From assembly GCA_029564595.1 (NCBI GenBank), contig JAKQPS010000197.1:1-64000 (forward strand): a stretch of DNA of 64,000 nucleotides, written 5' to 3'. Origin of the DNA: a bacterium (GTDB taxonomy: Bacteria; UBP15; UBA6099). How positions within the stretch are numbered: the first letter of the stretch is position 1; the number at the start of each line of letters is the position of its first letter. Of the stretch, positions 15,461-25,288 are shown piece by piece. The notes below the pieces were generated by a model. It ran no database searches and was not told the DNA's origin. It was given only the letters and a program-made list of their open reading frames with translations. A program made the position numbers and the translations under genes.

Positions 15461-17305
15461 GGCTTTAAAAAACCGGCCTTTAAAACAAGACTTCCGGACT
15501 ATTCATTCCGGGCGGCGCCTCGTTTCGCGCTTGCCCTGCTCATCGCTTTTGTCATCAGTTCCGCTTTCGGCTCGATCCCAGCTCTGATAGTCACATCAAA
15601 ATTTTACACGTATAAAACTCCTTCACCATTCAGTTACTTCATCACACAGACCATCGGTTTCATCATAATTCAGATGTTTTTATATCTTGCCGTTAATGTT
15701 CTCTTCAGCATCAAAAACACTTTGGTTTTCGTCGCCGGCGAACGATACAAAACACTGGTATTCCTTTTCCTTATAGTCATCATTTCGCCGCTTTCATTTT
15801 ATGTGTCAACCGTCGTGGCGACCGGCCTCGGCTGCATTGCTGTCACGACAATGCTGTTATCGGTCATTTTTTACCTGCCGTTTTACATGTCATCGGTCAT
15901 CGGAATGTTCTCCAGCGACAGAAGCGCTGCGCAAAAAGGAAACGACACAACATTCGCCATACTCTGTTCTCTGATATCCGGCTTTACTTTTGCTTGGATT
16001 TTAGAAATTTTCATTGCCCTTCCCGAACAGTACATCAACATGTCTGTCATGATGCCGCCGCTTTCATATTATCATCCGTTTGTGTTCTGTTTGATTCTCG
16101 TTGTTACGCACAAGACCATCTACCATGTGCTACGAGACATACCGGTTTCGGACGTCTTGGACATCAAACGGCAGGAGAGGATAAAAGCCGGGGCGCTGCT
16201 CGTAGCGTATTCGGTGGCGCTTACTATTGCTGTCTTAACTGTTTCCAATTTCATAAAAATGAACACCATCGATGTCAGCGCCCTGTATCAGGCTAAAAAA
16301 GGAACCGTGGCATTCATCAAAGGCAGAACAGTGTGGGTTTACAACACGCAGTCACGCGTCTTCGTGAAGTTCGGCAGACAAAAGCCCCTGTATAAATCTG
16401 GAAGCGCCGTCAATGTTTTTAGTCCCGGATCGAGGCAACTGCTGTCAGCTATTATTTCTTTCATCAATATGGAAGCAAAGGGAACCAATGTCGTTGTCAA
16501 AGGGTCCGGCGATACCATCCTTTACCGCGACGACATCGGCGATCCCATGTCGGTATTCAGCATATCCCCGGACGGAAAGTCGTTTTTTTTGAGCGGTGGA
16601 GAACGCCCATACTGGACGTCGCTGATTGTCTCCGGCGGTAAACAAACGGCTGTAAATCATTCGGACGACATCAGTATAGCGGACGCCGCTTGGCTCGACA
16701 ACAACACGCTCTACACGATAAGCAACAAAGGACTGTTCAAATATTCGCTGATGGAAGAGGATTTTATTCAGCTCAATATTGTAGAGATCGACGAGCACAA
16801 TTACATGTTTTCGTCCCTTGAATTTTCTGACGACGCAAAAAAATTGGCGATATGCGCATCTAACGAAATGTTTATTTACGACACCGAAAGCGGACACCTT
16901 GATGTTTTTCCTGATTCATATGATGATTGCAGGAAACTTCGTTTTCAACCCGGCAGCCACAATTTGTTGATATCGGATTCTGAAAACGGCGCGCTACTGT
17001 TCAAGCTGGTAAACCTGCAAGGAGAAGAGCTTGATAGTATCCGGTTTTCCAATGTTTCGTTTCGGAACACCATCGACCCGAAACCCCCGGCGGTCCAATG
17101 GGTCACGGACCGCGAGTTCGTTGTGAATGTCAGTAGAAAGATAAAGAAAGGAAAATCCGTACAGTATAGCGAAGTCAATGATGCAGCCCTGATAAATATG
17201 GATACCGGATGCATGTTCGTCGGGGACGTGCTTATCGGGCCCAAGCCATTATTTTCAAGAGCAGTTAAGGATAAAGGAAGAACACCCATCATCAATGAAC
17301 AATGA
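15458..17305 (+). CDS. membrane protein with C-terminal beta-propeller-like domain
   Basis: 615 residues. Residues 20-270 contain about seven hydrophobic helices. From about 285 on, the protein is soluble and built of short repeats of the TolB/WD40-like kind (Phe-Ser-Ile-Ser-Pro-Asp-Gly-Lys-Ser-Phe-Phe-Leu, later Phe-Ser-Asp-Asp-Ala-Lys-Lys-Leu-Ala), consistent with a six- or seven-bladed propeller outside the membrane. No catalytic motif. Such fusions are often sensors or envelope scaffolds; the function here is unknown. AT content is higher than in its neighbours. There is no normally spaced ribosome-binding site (see the hairpin just upstream). Confidence 0.75.
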   Translation: MGFKKPAFKTRLPDYSFRAAPRFALALLIAFVISSAFGSIPALIVTSKFYTYKTPSPFSYFITQTIGFIIIQMFLYLAVNVLFSIKNTLVFVAGERYKTLVFLFLIVIISPLSFYVSTVVATGLGCIAVTTMLLSVIFYLPFYMSSVIGMFSSDRSAAQKGNDTTFAILCSLISGFTFAWILEIFIALPEQYINMSVMMPPLSYYHPFVFCLILVVTHKTIYHVLRDIPVSDVLDIKRQERIKAGALLVAYSVALTIAVLTVSNFIKMNTIDVSALYQAKKGTVAFIKGRTVWVYNTQSRVFVKFGRQKPLYKSGSAVNVFSPGSRQLLSAIISFINMEAKGTNVVVKGSGDTILYRDDIGDPMSVFSISPDGKSFFLSGGERPYWTSLIVSGGKQTAVNHSDDISIADAAWLDNNTLYTISNKGLFKYSLMEEDFIQLNIVEIDEHNYMFSSLEFSDDAKKLAICASNEMFIYDTESGHLDVFPDSYDDCRKLRFQPGSHNLLISDSENGALLFKLVNLQGEELDSIRFSNVSFRNTIDPKPPAVQWVTDREFVVNVSRKIKKGKSVQYSEVNDAALINMDTGCMFVGDVLIGPKPLFSRAVKDKGRTPIINEQ

Positions 17306-17508
17306 AAACAAAGGAGAGGGAGATTGGGATCAGGCCAGCCCTGCGCCCGACGCCCTAATCGTGATTTAATTACAGTCATGTAGAAACTTGCCCCGATAAG
17401 AATTTCACAAATGGGAGCCGCGGGGAAATTTGTTTGCTCGTGCCGCATTTTGACGAACAGCGCCCCCAAGCGAGTTTGGCGGGTGGCTCCCGAGATGATA
17501 CCTGAAGT

Positions 17509-17537
17509 TTTTCAACAACCTCTAGTATTGCTATAAT
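17509..17537 (+). promoter_or_regulatory. candidate sigma-70 promoter for the GH20 gene
   Basis: TTTTCA (17509-17514), a 17-bp spacer and a perfect TATAAT (17532-17537), about 80 nt upstream of the hexosaminidase start codon. Confidence 0.55.
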
Positions 17538-17615
17538 TACAGTCTGACCGCTTTATGTTCGCCCAAGCGGTCGCGTCATGGCGCGGTGGGCACAGCCGCA
17601 GTTGCGAGGAATAAT

Positions 17616-19265
17616 ATGAAGTTGACTATGACAATTTTTACGGCCGCGGCGCTCGCGCTGTCCGCGCTTTCGACGGCATGCAGATGCGCTCCGGCGGAGC
17701 GGGGAGCCGCGTTGCGCGTAATCCCCGCTCCCGCATCTATAGAGAGATGTGAAGGCGAATTTACAATCTCTCCGAGCGCCGTCATAATTGCGCCCGAAGA
17801 AGCGGGCGCCGCGTCTCTGCGGCTCTCTTCTCTGTTGTCGAAAACAGAAGAAGGCCCCGCGTCAGTCGCGCCCGCCGGAACCCCTTGCCCGTCGGACTCC
17901 AGCTGCTTCGTCCTTGAACTCGACCCCTCGCTTGCGCAAGCCGGGCCTGAAAGCTACGAGTTGAGCGTCTCCCCGGAAGGAGTCGAGTTGCGCGCCCCGG
18001 CTCCGGCGGGACTGTTCTACGCGGCTCAGACCCTCCGCCAGATGATGCCTGCCGAGCCGGGACTCGCCGCCTCTCTGCCGTGCGTAAAAATATCGGACGC
18101 GCCCCGTTTCCGCTGGCGCGGCCTCATGCTCGACGTGTCCCGGCATTTCTTCCCCAAAGAGTTCGTGTTCAGGATGATGGAAACGATGGCGGCGCTCAAA
18201 ATGAACACACTGCACATCCACCTTACGGACGATCAGGGCTGGCGGCTGGAGATAGACGCGTTTCCGGCGCTGACCAAGACAGGGGCATGGCGCGGGGCAA
18301 GCTCTCCTGCGGACGAGCTTTCGATGTCCCCCTCCGGCCCCGCGCACGGCGGTTTCTACACTAAACAGGACATGAGGGAAATCCTCCGGCGCGCCGCCGA
18401 GCTCCACATAACCGTCGTTCCCGAAATCGAGATGCCCGGCCACGCCGTCGCCGCCATCGCCTCCGTTCCCGGCCTATCCTGCAAAGGCGAGAGGCTGAAA
18501 GTCTCCACCCGCTGGGGCGTTCACAAGGACGTCTACTGCGCGGGCAGCGAGCGGGTCTTCGAGTTCTTAGAAATAGTCCTTGGCGAGGTGGCCGAGTTGT
18601 TTCCCGGCGAGATTATCCATGTGGGCGGAGACGAAGTTCCGAAACACAACTGGCGTCAATGCCCGAAATGTCAGGAGCGAATCCGGGCCGAGGGCCTTGC
18701 GAACGAAGAAGAGCTTCAGGGCTGGTTTATGAAAAGAATCGAGAACTTCCTCGAATCTCGCGGCAAGCGCATAATCGGGTGGGACGAGATAGTGGAAGGA
18801 GGGTTGCCGCCGCGCGCGGCGGTGATGAGCTGGCGGGGAATGGAAGGCGGGATAACAGCCGCCCTCGAAGGCCACGATGTCGTGATGAGTCCCACATCTC
18901 ACTGCTACTTCGACTACATGCAGGCTGAGAATGGCGAACCGCGGAGAGTGGGCAGGCCGATAGAGTTGGCGAAAGTGTACGGTTTCGAGCCTGTGCCCCC
19001 CGCTCTGGCCGGAACCCCGGCTGCGGAACGGATTATCGGCGCGCAGGGCAACATCTGGACGGAATATATTGATTCCGAGGAACTGGCCGAATATATGACA
19101 TGGCCTCGCGGCGCCGCGCTGGCGGAAGTCGCATGGTCTACGAAAGAGACGAAAGATTACGCGGGATTCCTCGCGCGGCTGGAAAGTCTGCTGCCGCATT
19201 TCGACGCAATGAGAGTCAACTACAGGCGGCCCGGCCCGGAAGACGGCGCGAACGCTCGCTTCTAA
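17616..19265 (+). CDS. GH20 beta-N-acetylhexosaminidase, lipoprotein
   Basis: 549 residues from the ATG at 17616, which has GAGGA upstream; an ATG at 17586 would add 10 residues. A signal peptide ends in Leu-Ser-Thr-Ala-Cys (lipobox). Residues ~30-150 are the GH20b alpha/beta domain; from ~150 the catalytic TIM barrel follows (Phe-Arg-Trp-Arg-Gly-Leu-Met-Leu-Asp-Val-Ser-Arg-His). The catalytic Asp-Glu pair is in His-Val-Gly-Gly-Asp-Glu-Val-Pro-Lys and the substrate Trp in Trp-Thr-Glu-Tyr near the end. It should remove terminal beta-GlcNAc/GalNAc from chitooligosaccharides, glycans or peptidoglycan fragments in the periplasm or at the surface. Confidence 0.93.
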   Translation: MKLTMTIFTAAALALSALSTACRCAPAERGAALRVIPAPASIERCEGEFTISPSAVIIAPEEAGAASLRLSSLLSKTEEGPASVAPAGTPCPSDSSCFVLELDPSLAQAGPESYELSVSPEGVELRAPAPAGLFYAAQTLRQMMPAEPGLAASLPCVKISDAPRFRWRGLMLDVSRHFFPKEFVFRMMETMAALKMNTLHIHLTDDQGWRLEIDAFPALTKTGAWRGASSPADELSMSPSGPAHGGFYTKQDMREILRRAAELHITVVPEIEMPGHAVAAIASVPGLSCKGERLKVSTRWGVHKDVYCAGSERVFEFLEIVLGEVAELFPGEIIHVGGDEVPKHNWRQCPKCQERIRAEGLANEEELQGWFMKRIENFLESRGKRIIGWDEIVEGGLPPRAAVMSWRGMEGGITAALEGHDVVMSPTSHCYFDYMQAENGEPRRVGRPIELAKVYGFEPVPPALAGTPAAERIIGAQGNIWTEYIDSEELAEYMTWPRGAALAEVAWSTKETKDYAGFLARLESLLPHFDAMRVNYRRPGPEDGANARF

Positions 19266-19425
19266 ATTGATTTTTTTTCATTGTAAAACCCGGTTTGGCC
19301 GCTTTCGCCTCCATTTCCAACTAATGCGATTTTTTTTTCGGCGCTTCATTTTTCGCATGTTTAATGTTAATCTAAACTTCTGGCGAATAATGATTATGAC
19401 AAAGAACATAACAAGAAGAGTAAAA

Positions 19426-20574
19426 ATGAATGGCGCGCTCGCGCGCGCGGCGGCGCTTGCGCTCGCTCTGGCAGCGGTTCTCTCCGGTTGCGCAAATCAA
19501 GACTCACGGCTGGAACCCGCCAGACAGAAGACAGGCTCGGCGTGGCTTTCGTTCAGGGGCAATGCGCCCGGAGCAACAGGCGTCGCGGTGGATACCCTCG
19601 CGCCTCCTCTGGCCGAGATGTGGAACTACGACGCCGGCGGAGCCGTCCGCTCGTCTCCGGCCGTCAAGGACGGGATAGTTGTTTTCGGCTCCGCTGACAA
19701 CGCGGTCCACGCCCTCAAAGCAGACACCGGAGAAAAACTTTGGCGGCATGAGACGGGAGACGACGTTATCGCTTCCCCGCTCATCGTCGGCGAATACGTC
19801 TTCATCGGCTCGTTCGACAAGAAATTCTACAAGCTGGAATTGAGGACGGGAAAAGTCGCGGGCAGTTTCGAGGCGCGCGCTCCGATTAAGGGCGGCGCGG
19901 CGGCCGACGGCGTAAAGGTTTACTTCGGCGCGCACGACAAACGGATATATGCCCTCGACATAGAAACCCTGCTTCCGGCATGGATAGTGGAGACGGAAGA
20001 CTGGGTGGAGGCCGCCCCGGCGGTGGTTGACGGCGTCGTATATTGCGGCTCGGACGACGGGGCAATGTACGCCATAAGCGCCGAGACAGGCGACATCCTC
20101 TGGAGGCACATCACGAAGCAAAGCGTATACTCGACTCCGGTAGTCGCCTTCGGACGCGTCTATTTCGGCTCTTGGGACGGGAACATGTTTTCGCTCGACG
20201 CCAGCACGGGCCGCGCGTTATGGAAAACAAAAATCGACGAACAGGTGTCCGCCTCGGTTGCGCTCGCAGGCGACATCTTGGTGACGGGCGGAATGTTCGA
20301 TGGAACTCTAGTTGGTCTCGATAGGTTGTCAGGCAAAATCCTCTGGAGCTTCAAAGTCATGGGCGGATTCGACGCCGGGCCGGTCGTCTCAGGCGACGTC
20401 GCATACGTCGGCTCGACCGACCAGTACCTGTACGCGGTGAACGTCAAGACGGGCGAGATCGTCTGGAAAAAGCTGATGAAAGGCATGATGAGAGGGTCGG
20501 TCGCGGTAGCGGACGGCGTTCTCTACGCGGGCACGCAAAGAGGCAGGGTCGCCGCCATGACGACGGCGCGCTGA
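19426..20574 (+). CDS. PQQ-repeat beta-propeller lipoprotein, BamB-like
   Basis: 382 residues from the ATG at 19426 (AGAAG upstream; ATGs at 19390 and 19396 are alternatives). The signal peptide is Ala/Leu-rich and ends Leu-Ser-Gly-Cys. The rest is about eight PQQ-type blades, each with a Tyr/Phe-x-Gly-Ser-x-Asp strand, an Ala-Leu/Val-x-x-x-Thr-Gly turn, and a Trp (for example Thr-Gly-Glu-Lys-Leu-Trp). The fold is like BamB of the outer-membrane assembly machine, but many single-propeller lipoproteins of this type have other or unknown roles. It lies about 160 nt after the GH20 gene, probably co-transcribed. Confidence 0.88.
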   Translation: MNGALARAAALALALAAVLSGCANQDSRLEPARQKTGSAWLSFRGNAPGATGVAVDTLAPPLAEMWNYDAGGAVRSSPAVKDGIVVFGSADNAVHALKADTGEKLWRHETGDDVIASPLIVGEYVFIGSFDKKFYKLELRTGKVAGSFEARAPIKGGAAADGVKVYFGAHDKRIYALDIETLLPAWIVETEDWVEAAPAVVDGVVYCGSDDGAMYAISAETGDILWRHITKQSVYSTPVVAFGRVYFGSWDGNMFSLDASTGRALWKTKIDEQVSASVALAGDILVTGGMFDGTLVGLDRLSGKILWSFKVMGGFDAGPVVSGDVAYVGSTDQYLYAVNVKTGEIVWKKLMKGMMRGSVAVADGVLYAGTQRGRVAAMTTAR

Positions 20575-20675
20575 GAGAAAAAGAAATCAACCCGGCGCTC
20601 GCGCTGCGCGGAGCCGGATAAAAAGCAAAACGAACCGAGGCGGGACGCAAAAGGCCGCCCGAAGGAGAAATCGAG

Positions 20676-23600
20676 ATGTCTAACGGAGCTTCGACTCAAT
20701 CAATCAGAAATCTACAGCCGGGCGAATACCTGTGCCTGCAAGGCGAGGACAGCAACGAGATTTTTGTGCTGCGGTCCGGGTCTCTGCACATATACGTGGT
20801 GGACTCGGACGGGCCGGGAGCGGTCAGGCCGGAGCGCGTCGATTCGGAAGGCATGCTGGTCGGCGTGGTGGACACAGCGGGCGCGTTCATAGGCGAAATC
20901 GGCGCAATCCTCCGCGAGCCTCGCTCCGCCTCCATCAGAGTCTCCGACGACGGCCCCGCTCAGGTCATGGTCATCGACCTGCGCGGCAAAGGCTTCGACG
21001 CCACCGTCATGCAGAATCCCAAGATCGGATTCTCCCTGTCGAAAACTATTGCCCAGCGCCTCGGCATGACCAGCCACAGCATCAACAGAATCGACTCCTT
21101 GTCTCTGAAAGCGAAAGGGTTCCTCGAAGAGACCGCCCGCGCGCTGTACGAGATGATAGACGAGCTTGACAAGGCGGCCCAAGCCGCCCAGAAAGAGCTT
21201 CCCCTTCTGGCGGAAGCCAAACAGATGGAGCCTTGCCAGATAGGCCGCATGGTCTCCAAGTACGGCTCGCTTCCGATGGACATTTACGGGACTCTCGGAG
21301 TTCCCTTCTCCGCGCACCACACGATATACCACAACAGGATATACCAGAAAAAGACCGGAGGAGAGCCTGCCCCCCAGCCTGCCGGAGACCCGAAGCCCGG
21401 CGTGGCCGCGTTCAACCCCGGCGATGTCATCTGCCCGGACAAGAGCATCGACAAGAGCATGTACTTCCTGCTGGCGGGAAAACTCGAAGTGTTCGTCGGC
21501 ATGAGAGCCATTGAGACCCTGCAGGAAAAAGGAGCCATTTTCGGCGAGAACGCGATATTCGGAGAACTCGAAAGAAGCAGCGGCGTTCGCGCCCTCACCG
21601 AAGTCCACGCGATGCCGGTTCCGGCGGCTCAGATAGAGCCTTACATGATGAAGAAGCCGCCGCTGGTCGTTCACACCCTTAAGATGTTCGCCAAACGGCT
21701 TCCGCTCCTGAACGCCACCATGATGAAGTCCGCCCAGCAGATGAGCCAGCTCGTGTCGCTGCTCGGCAACGGCCCGGAAGGCTGTCTGACCGCCCTCGAA
21801 GCCTTGGCCCCTCGCATTAAGTCCGAGACCGCCGACCTCGGAGACGCCGCCGCCCAGTTCGCCGCGAAAGCCGAGTCCATGCTCTCCGACCTTGCGTCCG
21901 GATTCGAGATGATAAATCAGGAGTACGAACAGATTTGCTCGGACACCGGGTTCAGGCCGAAGTCCTACGGCGGAGCCGATTCCGCCCAGCCCTTCGCCGC
22001 CCCCAAATTCAACTTCGCAACCAAAATCGAGGAGCTTGAAACCCTCGATTCGGAACATATCAATTTCGTGCTCAACCCGAAAAAAGACCAGTTCCGCGCT
22101 TGCAGCGTGGAGTTCGGGCACATCGAGCTTCTCAAACAGGCGAAAGTGGCCGAGGCGTCTTGGAACGAGTTCATCTTCGGGCGCATCATCAACTACGGCG
22201 AGTCGTTCCCCAGCCAGTTCCTCGTTTTCGACATGACCCCCGGCGCCCAGAAGTTCGACCGCGACTACGTGTTGCGCTCCCTGCAGTTCTTCGTCGAACG
22301 CGCCGAGCAGGAAGTCGCCCTCGTTTACAAAGAGGGAGCCATCTGCGAGGTCATGCACATACCCGACCAAATCAGCGTCGAGGGCGAAGAAGTCGCCGAC
22401 GAATCCGTTATCAACGAGATTATCGCCGCCTTCCGCAAAGACCCCAGCGACCGCGAGAACCTTGCCAAACTCAACGCCCTATACTGGGACATGATAATCG
22501 GCGTGGTGCAGAAGAAACTGCCGCGCGTAAAAGACAATATCATCCCCTTCGAGGAAAAAGACCTGCAACTCATCAACTTCGGCCTGCTCGACCCCGAATT
22601 CCTCCGGGACGACTCGAACGTGCCCGCACAGATGGCCGAGGACAAAAAGTTCTCTCCGGGCGAAGGACATCCCCTCGGATACATCTACCTCACCGACATG
22701 CTTCAGGACGTCTACAAACAGGCGTTCGGGCAGAACGAACTCGACAAGCTTGAAGAGGACAAAAAGAAGTCGGAGGCCGAATACAAGGCCTGTCAAGACA
22801 GGATAAGGGCCATTGTGAAGGGCCGCTCGGACATGGTGATGGCGTTCCCCGGCGGGCAGAACGCCGCCAAGTTCGTCCAGCAGCTCGACGGCATAGTCGT
22901 CAAGACCGCCGTGCTCGACAGGAAAATGAAATCCGGCCAGTCGATAACCATGGACGAGCGCGAGAAGATCAAGCAGATCAAAAACATGAAGACCCAGATC
23001 GCCGCTCACCTCATGAAATATATCACCACCCTCAAGGGCCGCGTCTCGGAAGACCAGTTGACCCAGTTCCGCACCATCGGAGAGGAGCTTGAGGGCCGCG
23101 TCCTCGAAGAGCTTAAACTGCAGGACGAGCTTGCCAAAAAAACACAGAAAATCAACGACCACATCCGCGCCATGAAAACGATGTCCATCAAGCAGAAAGA
23201 GAACGTCTACAAAAACGAGATAATCAGGATAAAGAAGTACGTGCTGATGACCGCCAAGAAATGCAAGATGGACTCCGCCTCGGTGCTGGTCGGCGTAAAG
23301 GACATCGCCACGAAAACAAGAGTACGCGACATCATCAACCTGTTCCTCGCCGACAACGTGGACCCGGAGATATTCGACTCGGCGCAGACCCGCATCAAAC
23401 AACTGGGGCTGCCGACCGTCATGCTCGTGCCCGGCAGCGGCAACTCCGTCTACGACTGGGAAAAACACATGTTCATCGTCCCGCTCATTCCCGAAAAAAC
23501 CCTCGACGAGTCCGTCGCGAATGCCTTCGTCGAGTTCCACTGGGACATGGACGAAGACAAGAGCATGCGCGAGAGCTACGGCGAAATGAAGATTTACAAG

Positions 23601-23750
23601 AAACTCTCGATAACGAAACTCAAACAACAGCTAACCAAAGACTACCTCGTGTGGGCGACTCAGGAATCCAAGGGCTGGAAGAAGCTGGACAAAGAAGTGC
23701 GCCCGTGGTTCCAAGTGAAGATAGGCAAACAGAAGCTCGACAAGGTGTGA
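20676..23750 (+). CDS. large protein with two cyclic-nucleotide-binding-like domains
   Basis: 1024 residues, soluble. Domain 1 (about 10-125) is a cNMP-binding fold: Pro-Gly-Glu-Tyr-Leu-Cys-Leu-Gln-Gly-Glu, then Phe-Ile-Gly-Glu-Ile-Gly-Ala-Ile and Pro-Arg-Ser-Ala-Ser at the phosphate-binding cassette. Domain 2 (about 245-345) has Phe-Asn-Pro-Gly-Asp-Val-Ile and Phe-Gly-Glu-Asn-Ala-Ile-Phe-Gly-Glu but lacks the cassette Arg-Ala/Ser pair, so it may not bind. A helical linker follows, then ~600 residues I cannot place, with a strong coiled coil at about 690-870 and a compact C-terminal domain. There is no DNA-binding helix-turn-helix. AAGGAG precedes the ATG. Confidence 0.85.
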   Translation: MSNGASTQSIRNLQPGEYLCLQGEDSNEIFVLRSGSLHIYVVDSDGPGAVRPERVDSEGMLVGVVDTAGAFIGEIGAILREPRSASIRVSDDGPAQVMVIDLRGKGFDATVMQNPKIGFSLSKTIAQRLGMTSHSINRIDSLSLKAKGFLEETARALYEMIDELDKAAQAAQKELPLLAEAKQMEPCQIGRMVSKYGSLPMDIYGTLGVPFSAHHTIYHNRIYQKKTGGEPAPQPAGDPKPGVAAFNPGDVICPDKSIDKSMYFLLAGKLEVFVGMRAIETLQEKGAIFGENAIFGELERSSGVRALTEVHAMPVPAAQIEPYMMKKPPLVVHTLKMFAKRLPLLNATMMKSAQQMSQLVSLLGNGPEGCLTALEALAPRIKSETADLGDAAAQFAAKAESMLSDLASGFEMINQEYEQICSDTGFRPKSYGGADSAQPFAAPKFNFATKIEELETLDSEHINFVLNPKKDQFRACSVEFGHIELLKQAKVAEASWNEFIFGRIINYGESFPSQFLVFDMTPGAQKFDRDYVLRSLQFFVERAEQEVALVYKEGAICEVMHIPDQISVEGEEVADESVINEIIAAFRKDPSDRENLAKLNALYWDMIIGVVQKKLPRVKDNIIPFEEKDLQLINFGLLDPEFLRDDSNVPAQMAEDKKFSPGEGHPLGYIYLTDMLQDVYKQAFGQNELDKLEEDKKKSEAEYKACQDRIRAIVKGRSDMVMAFPGGQNAAKFVQQLDGIVVKTAVLDRKMKSGQSITMDEREKIKQIKNMKTQIAAHLMKYITTLKGRVSEDQLTQFRTIGEELEGRVLEELKLQDELAKKTQKINDHIRAMKTMSIKQKENVYKNEIIRIKKYVLMTAKKCKMDSASVLVGVKDIATKTRVRDIINLFLADNVDPEIFDSAQTRIKQLGLPTVMLVPGSGNSVYDWEKHMFIVPLIPEKTLDESVANAFVEFHWDMDEDKSMRESYGEMKIYKKLSITKLKQQLTKDYLVWATQESKGWKKLDKEVRPWFQVKIGKQKLDKV

Positions 23751-23804
23751 CGGGGCTGAAACGGACGCGCCTTTCCGCATAAGCCTAGTCTAAGGCTTTA
23801 TGAC

Positions 23805-25109
23805 ATGAAATACTCAGAAGCCATCGCCTACTTGGACAACTTCTCCAACTGGGAAAAACGCGCCCACAAACTAAAAGCCAGATTCACCCTGACCCAGATT
23901 CGCTCTCTGATGAGCATGATGGGAAACCCGCAGCGCTCGCTGAAAGCGGTCCACATCGCCGGCACGGTCGGCAAAGGCTCTGTCTGCCACATGCTGGAAT
24001 CGGTGGCGCGCGCCGCCGGTTACTCCACCGGCCTGTACACTTCCCCTCACCTAAACGACATCCGCGAACGCGTCAGGTTCGACGGCGAGATGATATCGAA
24101 AAAGGCGTTCGGCGAGGCCGTCGGAAGAGTGGCTCAGTTCGCGGGCCGGGATTTTGACAAATACACATATTTCGAGATTATCACCGCCGCGGCCATCGGC
24201 GAGTTCGCCGCGCGCGGCGTGGACATCGCCATTATCGAGACCGGTCTCGGCGGCAGGCTCGACGCCACCAACATCGTCGAACCCCTCGTTTCGGTCATCA
24301 CAACCATCGGCTGGGACCACCAGCATGTGCTCGGCAACAGGATGACCGACATCGCCAGAGAAAAGGCCGGGATAATTAAAAGCGGGGGTAGAGCGGTCTC
24401 CGCGCCGCAGCGCGCCCCCGCCGCCCGCGTCCTGCGCGAGGTTGCCGAAAAGAAAAATGCCGCGCTCTCCTTCGCCGCCCCCGAACGCCTCGTTACGGCT
24501 GTCCCCAACGCCTGCGACAGCGCCATATTCAGGGCGCGCCCCAAAGGCCTTCCCAAGTTCGACGTCCTCCTGCCTCTCGAAGGCGAATTCCAGAAAATCA
24601 ACATGTCGGTGGTCATGGAGACGGTGGACGCGCTCCGAGCTTCGGGGTTCTACATCGATTCCGAAGAGATGAAGCGCGGGTTCGAAAGCGTGGAGTTCCC
24701 CGGCAGGATGGAGCTTGTGCGCCCTTCAGGCGGAGGGCCGGACGTGCTGCTGGACGGCGCTCACAACGAGACCGCCGCCCGCGCGCTGGCGCGCCACCTG
24801 TCCGGCAGGCCGTCGAAACCCAAAATTGCCCTCGTCGTCTCCATGATGAAAGACAAAGACGCCGAAAGCGCCCTCAGGGAACTGCGCGCCATCAGCGGCG
24901 AAATCGTCGTCGCCGGCCTGCCTTACGACAGGGCTTGGGAACCGGAGCCTCTGGCGAAAATTGCCTCCATCCACTTCAGGAAAGTCCGCTCCGCCCCCGA
25001 TATCGCCACCGCTCTGAAAAAAGCGGCTGAAACCGCCGGCGCGAACGGGCTTGTCTGCGTCACCGGCTCCCTCTACGCCGTGGCAGCCGCAAAAGAAGTC
25101 CTTGATTAA
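23805..25109 (+). CDS. folC: bifunctional folylpolyglutamate/dihydrofolate synthase
   Basis: 434 residues, normal for FolC. The P-loop is His-Ile-Ala-Gly-Thr-Val-Gly-Lys-Gly-Ser-Val, followed by Ser-Pro-His-Leu, the Glu-Thr-Gly-Leu-Gly-Gly-Arg-Leu-Asp-Ala-Thr-Asn Mur-ligase motif, and Asp-Gly-Ala-His-Asn in the C-terminal domain. It adds glutamate to dihydropteroate or folate using ATP in the cytoplasm. It begins 54 nt after the CNB-domain gene, so the two probably share a transcript, although no functional link is obvious. Confidence 0.93.
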   Translation: MKYSEAIAYLDNFSNWEKRAHKLKARFTLTQIRSLMSMMGNPQRSLKAVHIAGTVGKGSVCHMLESVARAAGYSTGLYTSPHLNDIRERVRFDGEMISKKAFGEAVGRVAQFAGRDFDKYTYFEIITAAAIGEFAARGVDIAIIETGLGGRLDATNIVEPLVSVITTIGWDHQHVLGNRMTDIAREKAGIIKSGGRAVSAPQRAPAARVLREVAEKKNAALSFAAPERLVTAVPNACDSAIFRARPKGLPKFDVLLPLEGEFQKINMSVVMETVDALRASGFYIDSEEMKRGFESVEFPGRMELVRPSGGGPDVLLDGAHNETAARALARHLSGRPSKPKIALVVSMMKDKDAESALRELRAISGEIVVAGLPYDRAWEPEPLAKIASIHFRKVRSAPDIATALKKAAETAGANGLVCVTGSLYAVAAAKEVLD

Positions 25110-25217
25110 CCTTATCTTAATCGCGCCCGCGCTCTTCCTCCCGCAAGCACAAACGCGGTTTTTACCACGAAGACACAAAGACACGAACTTCCGTCCGCGC
25201 GCCCGCGCGCGAAATAC

Positions 25218-25246
25218 TTGAAATGACTTTTTCTATTAGCTATATT
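25218..25246 (+). promoter_or_regulatory. sigma-70 promoter for the H1-like gene
   Basis: TTGAAA (25218-25223), a 17-bp spacer, and TATATT (25241-25246), each one base from consensus, about 42 bp before the start codon. Confidence 0.65.
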
Positions 25247-25288
25247 ATGCGGTGAACCGCCGCTTGACATTTACGCGCGAGGCAGAAA

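Noticed and set aside
17453-17495. Possible third repeat family shared with 25893-25933
   Set aside because: Both have a CTTGGGGG arm but similarity fades within 30 bp; could be chance.
20712-22370. 552-codon minus-strand frame opposite the CNB-domain gene
   Set aside because: No family features and no ribosome-binding site; the sense strand gene is clearly real.
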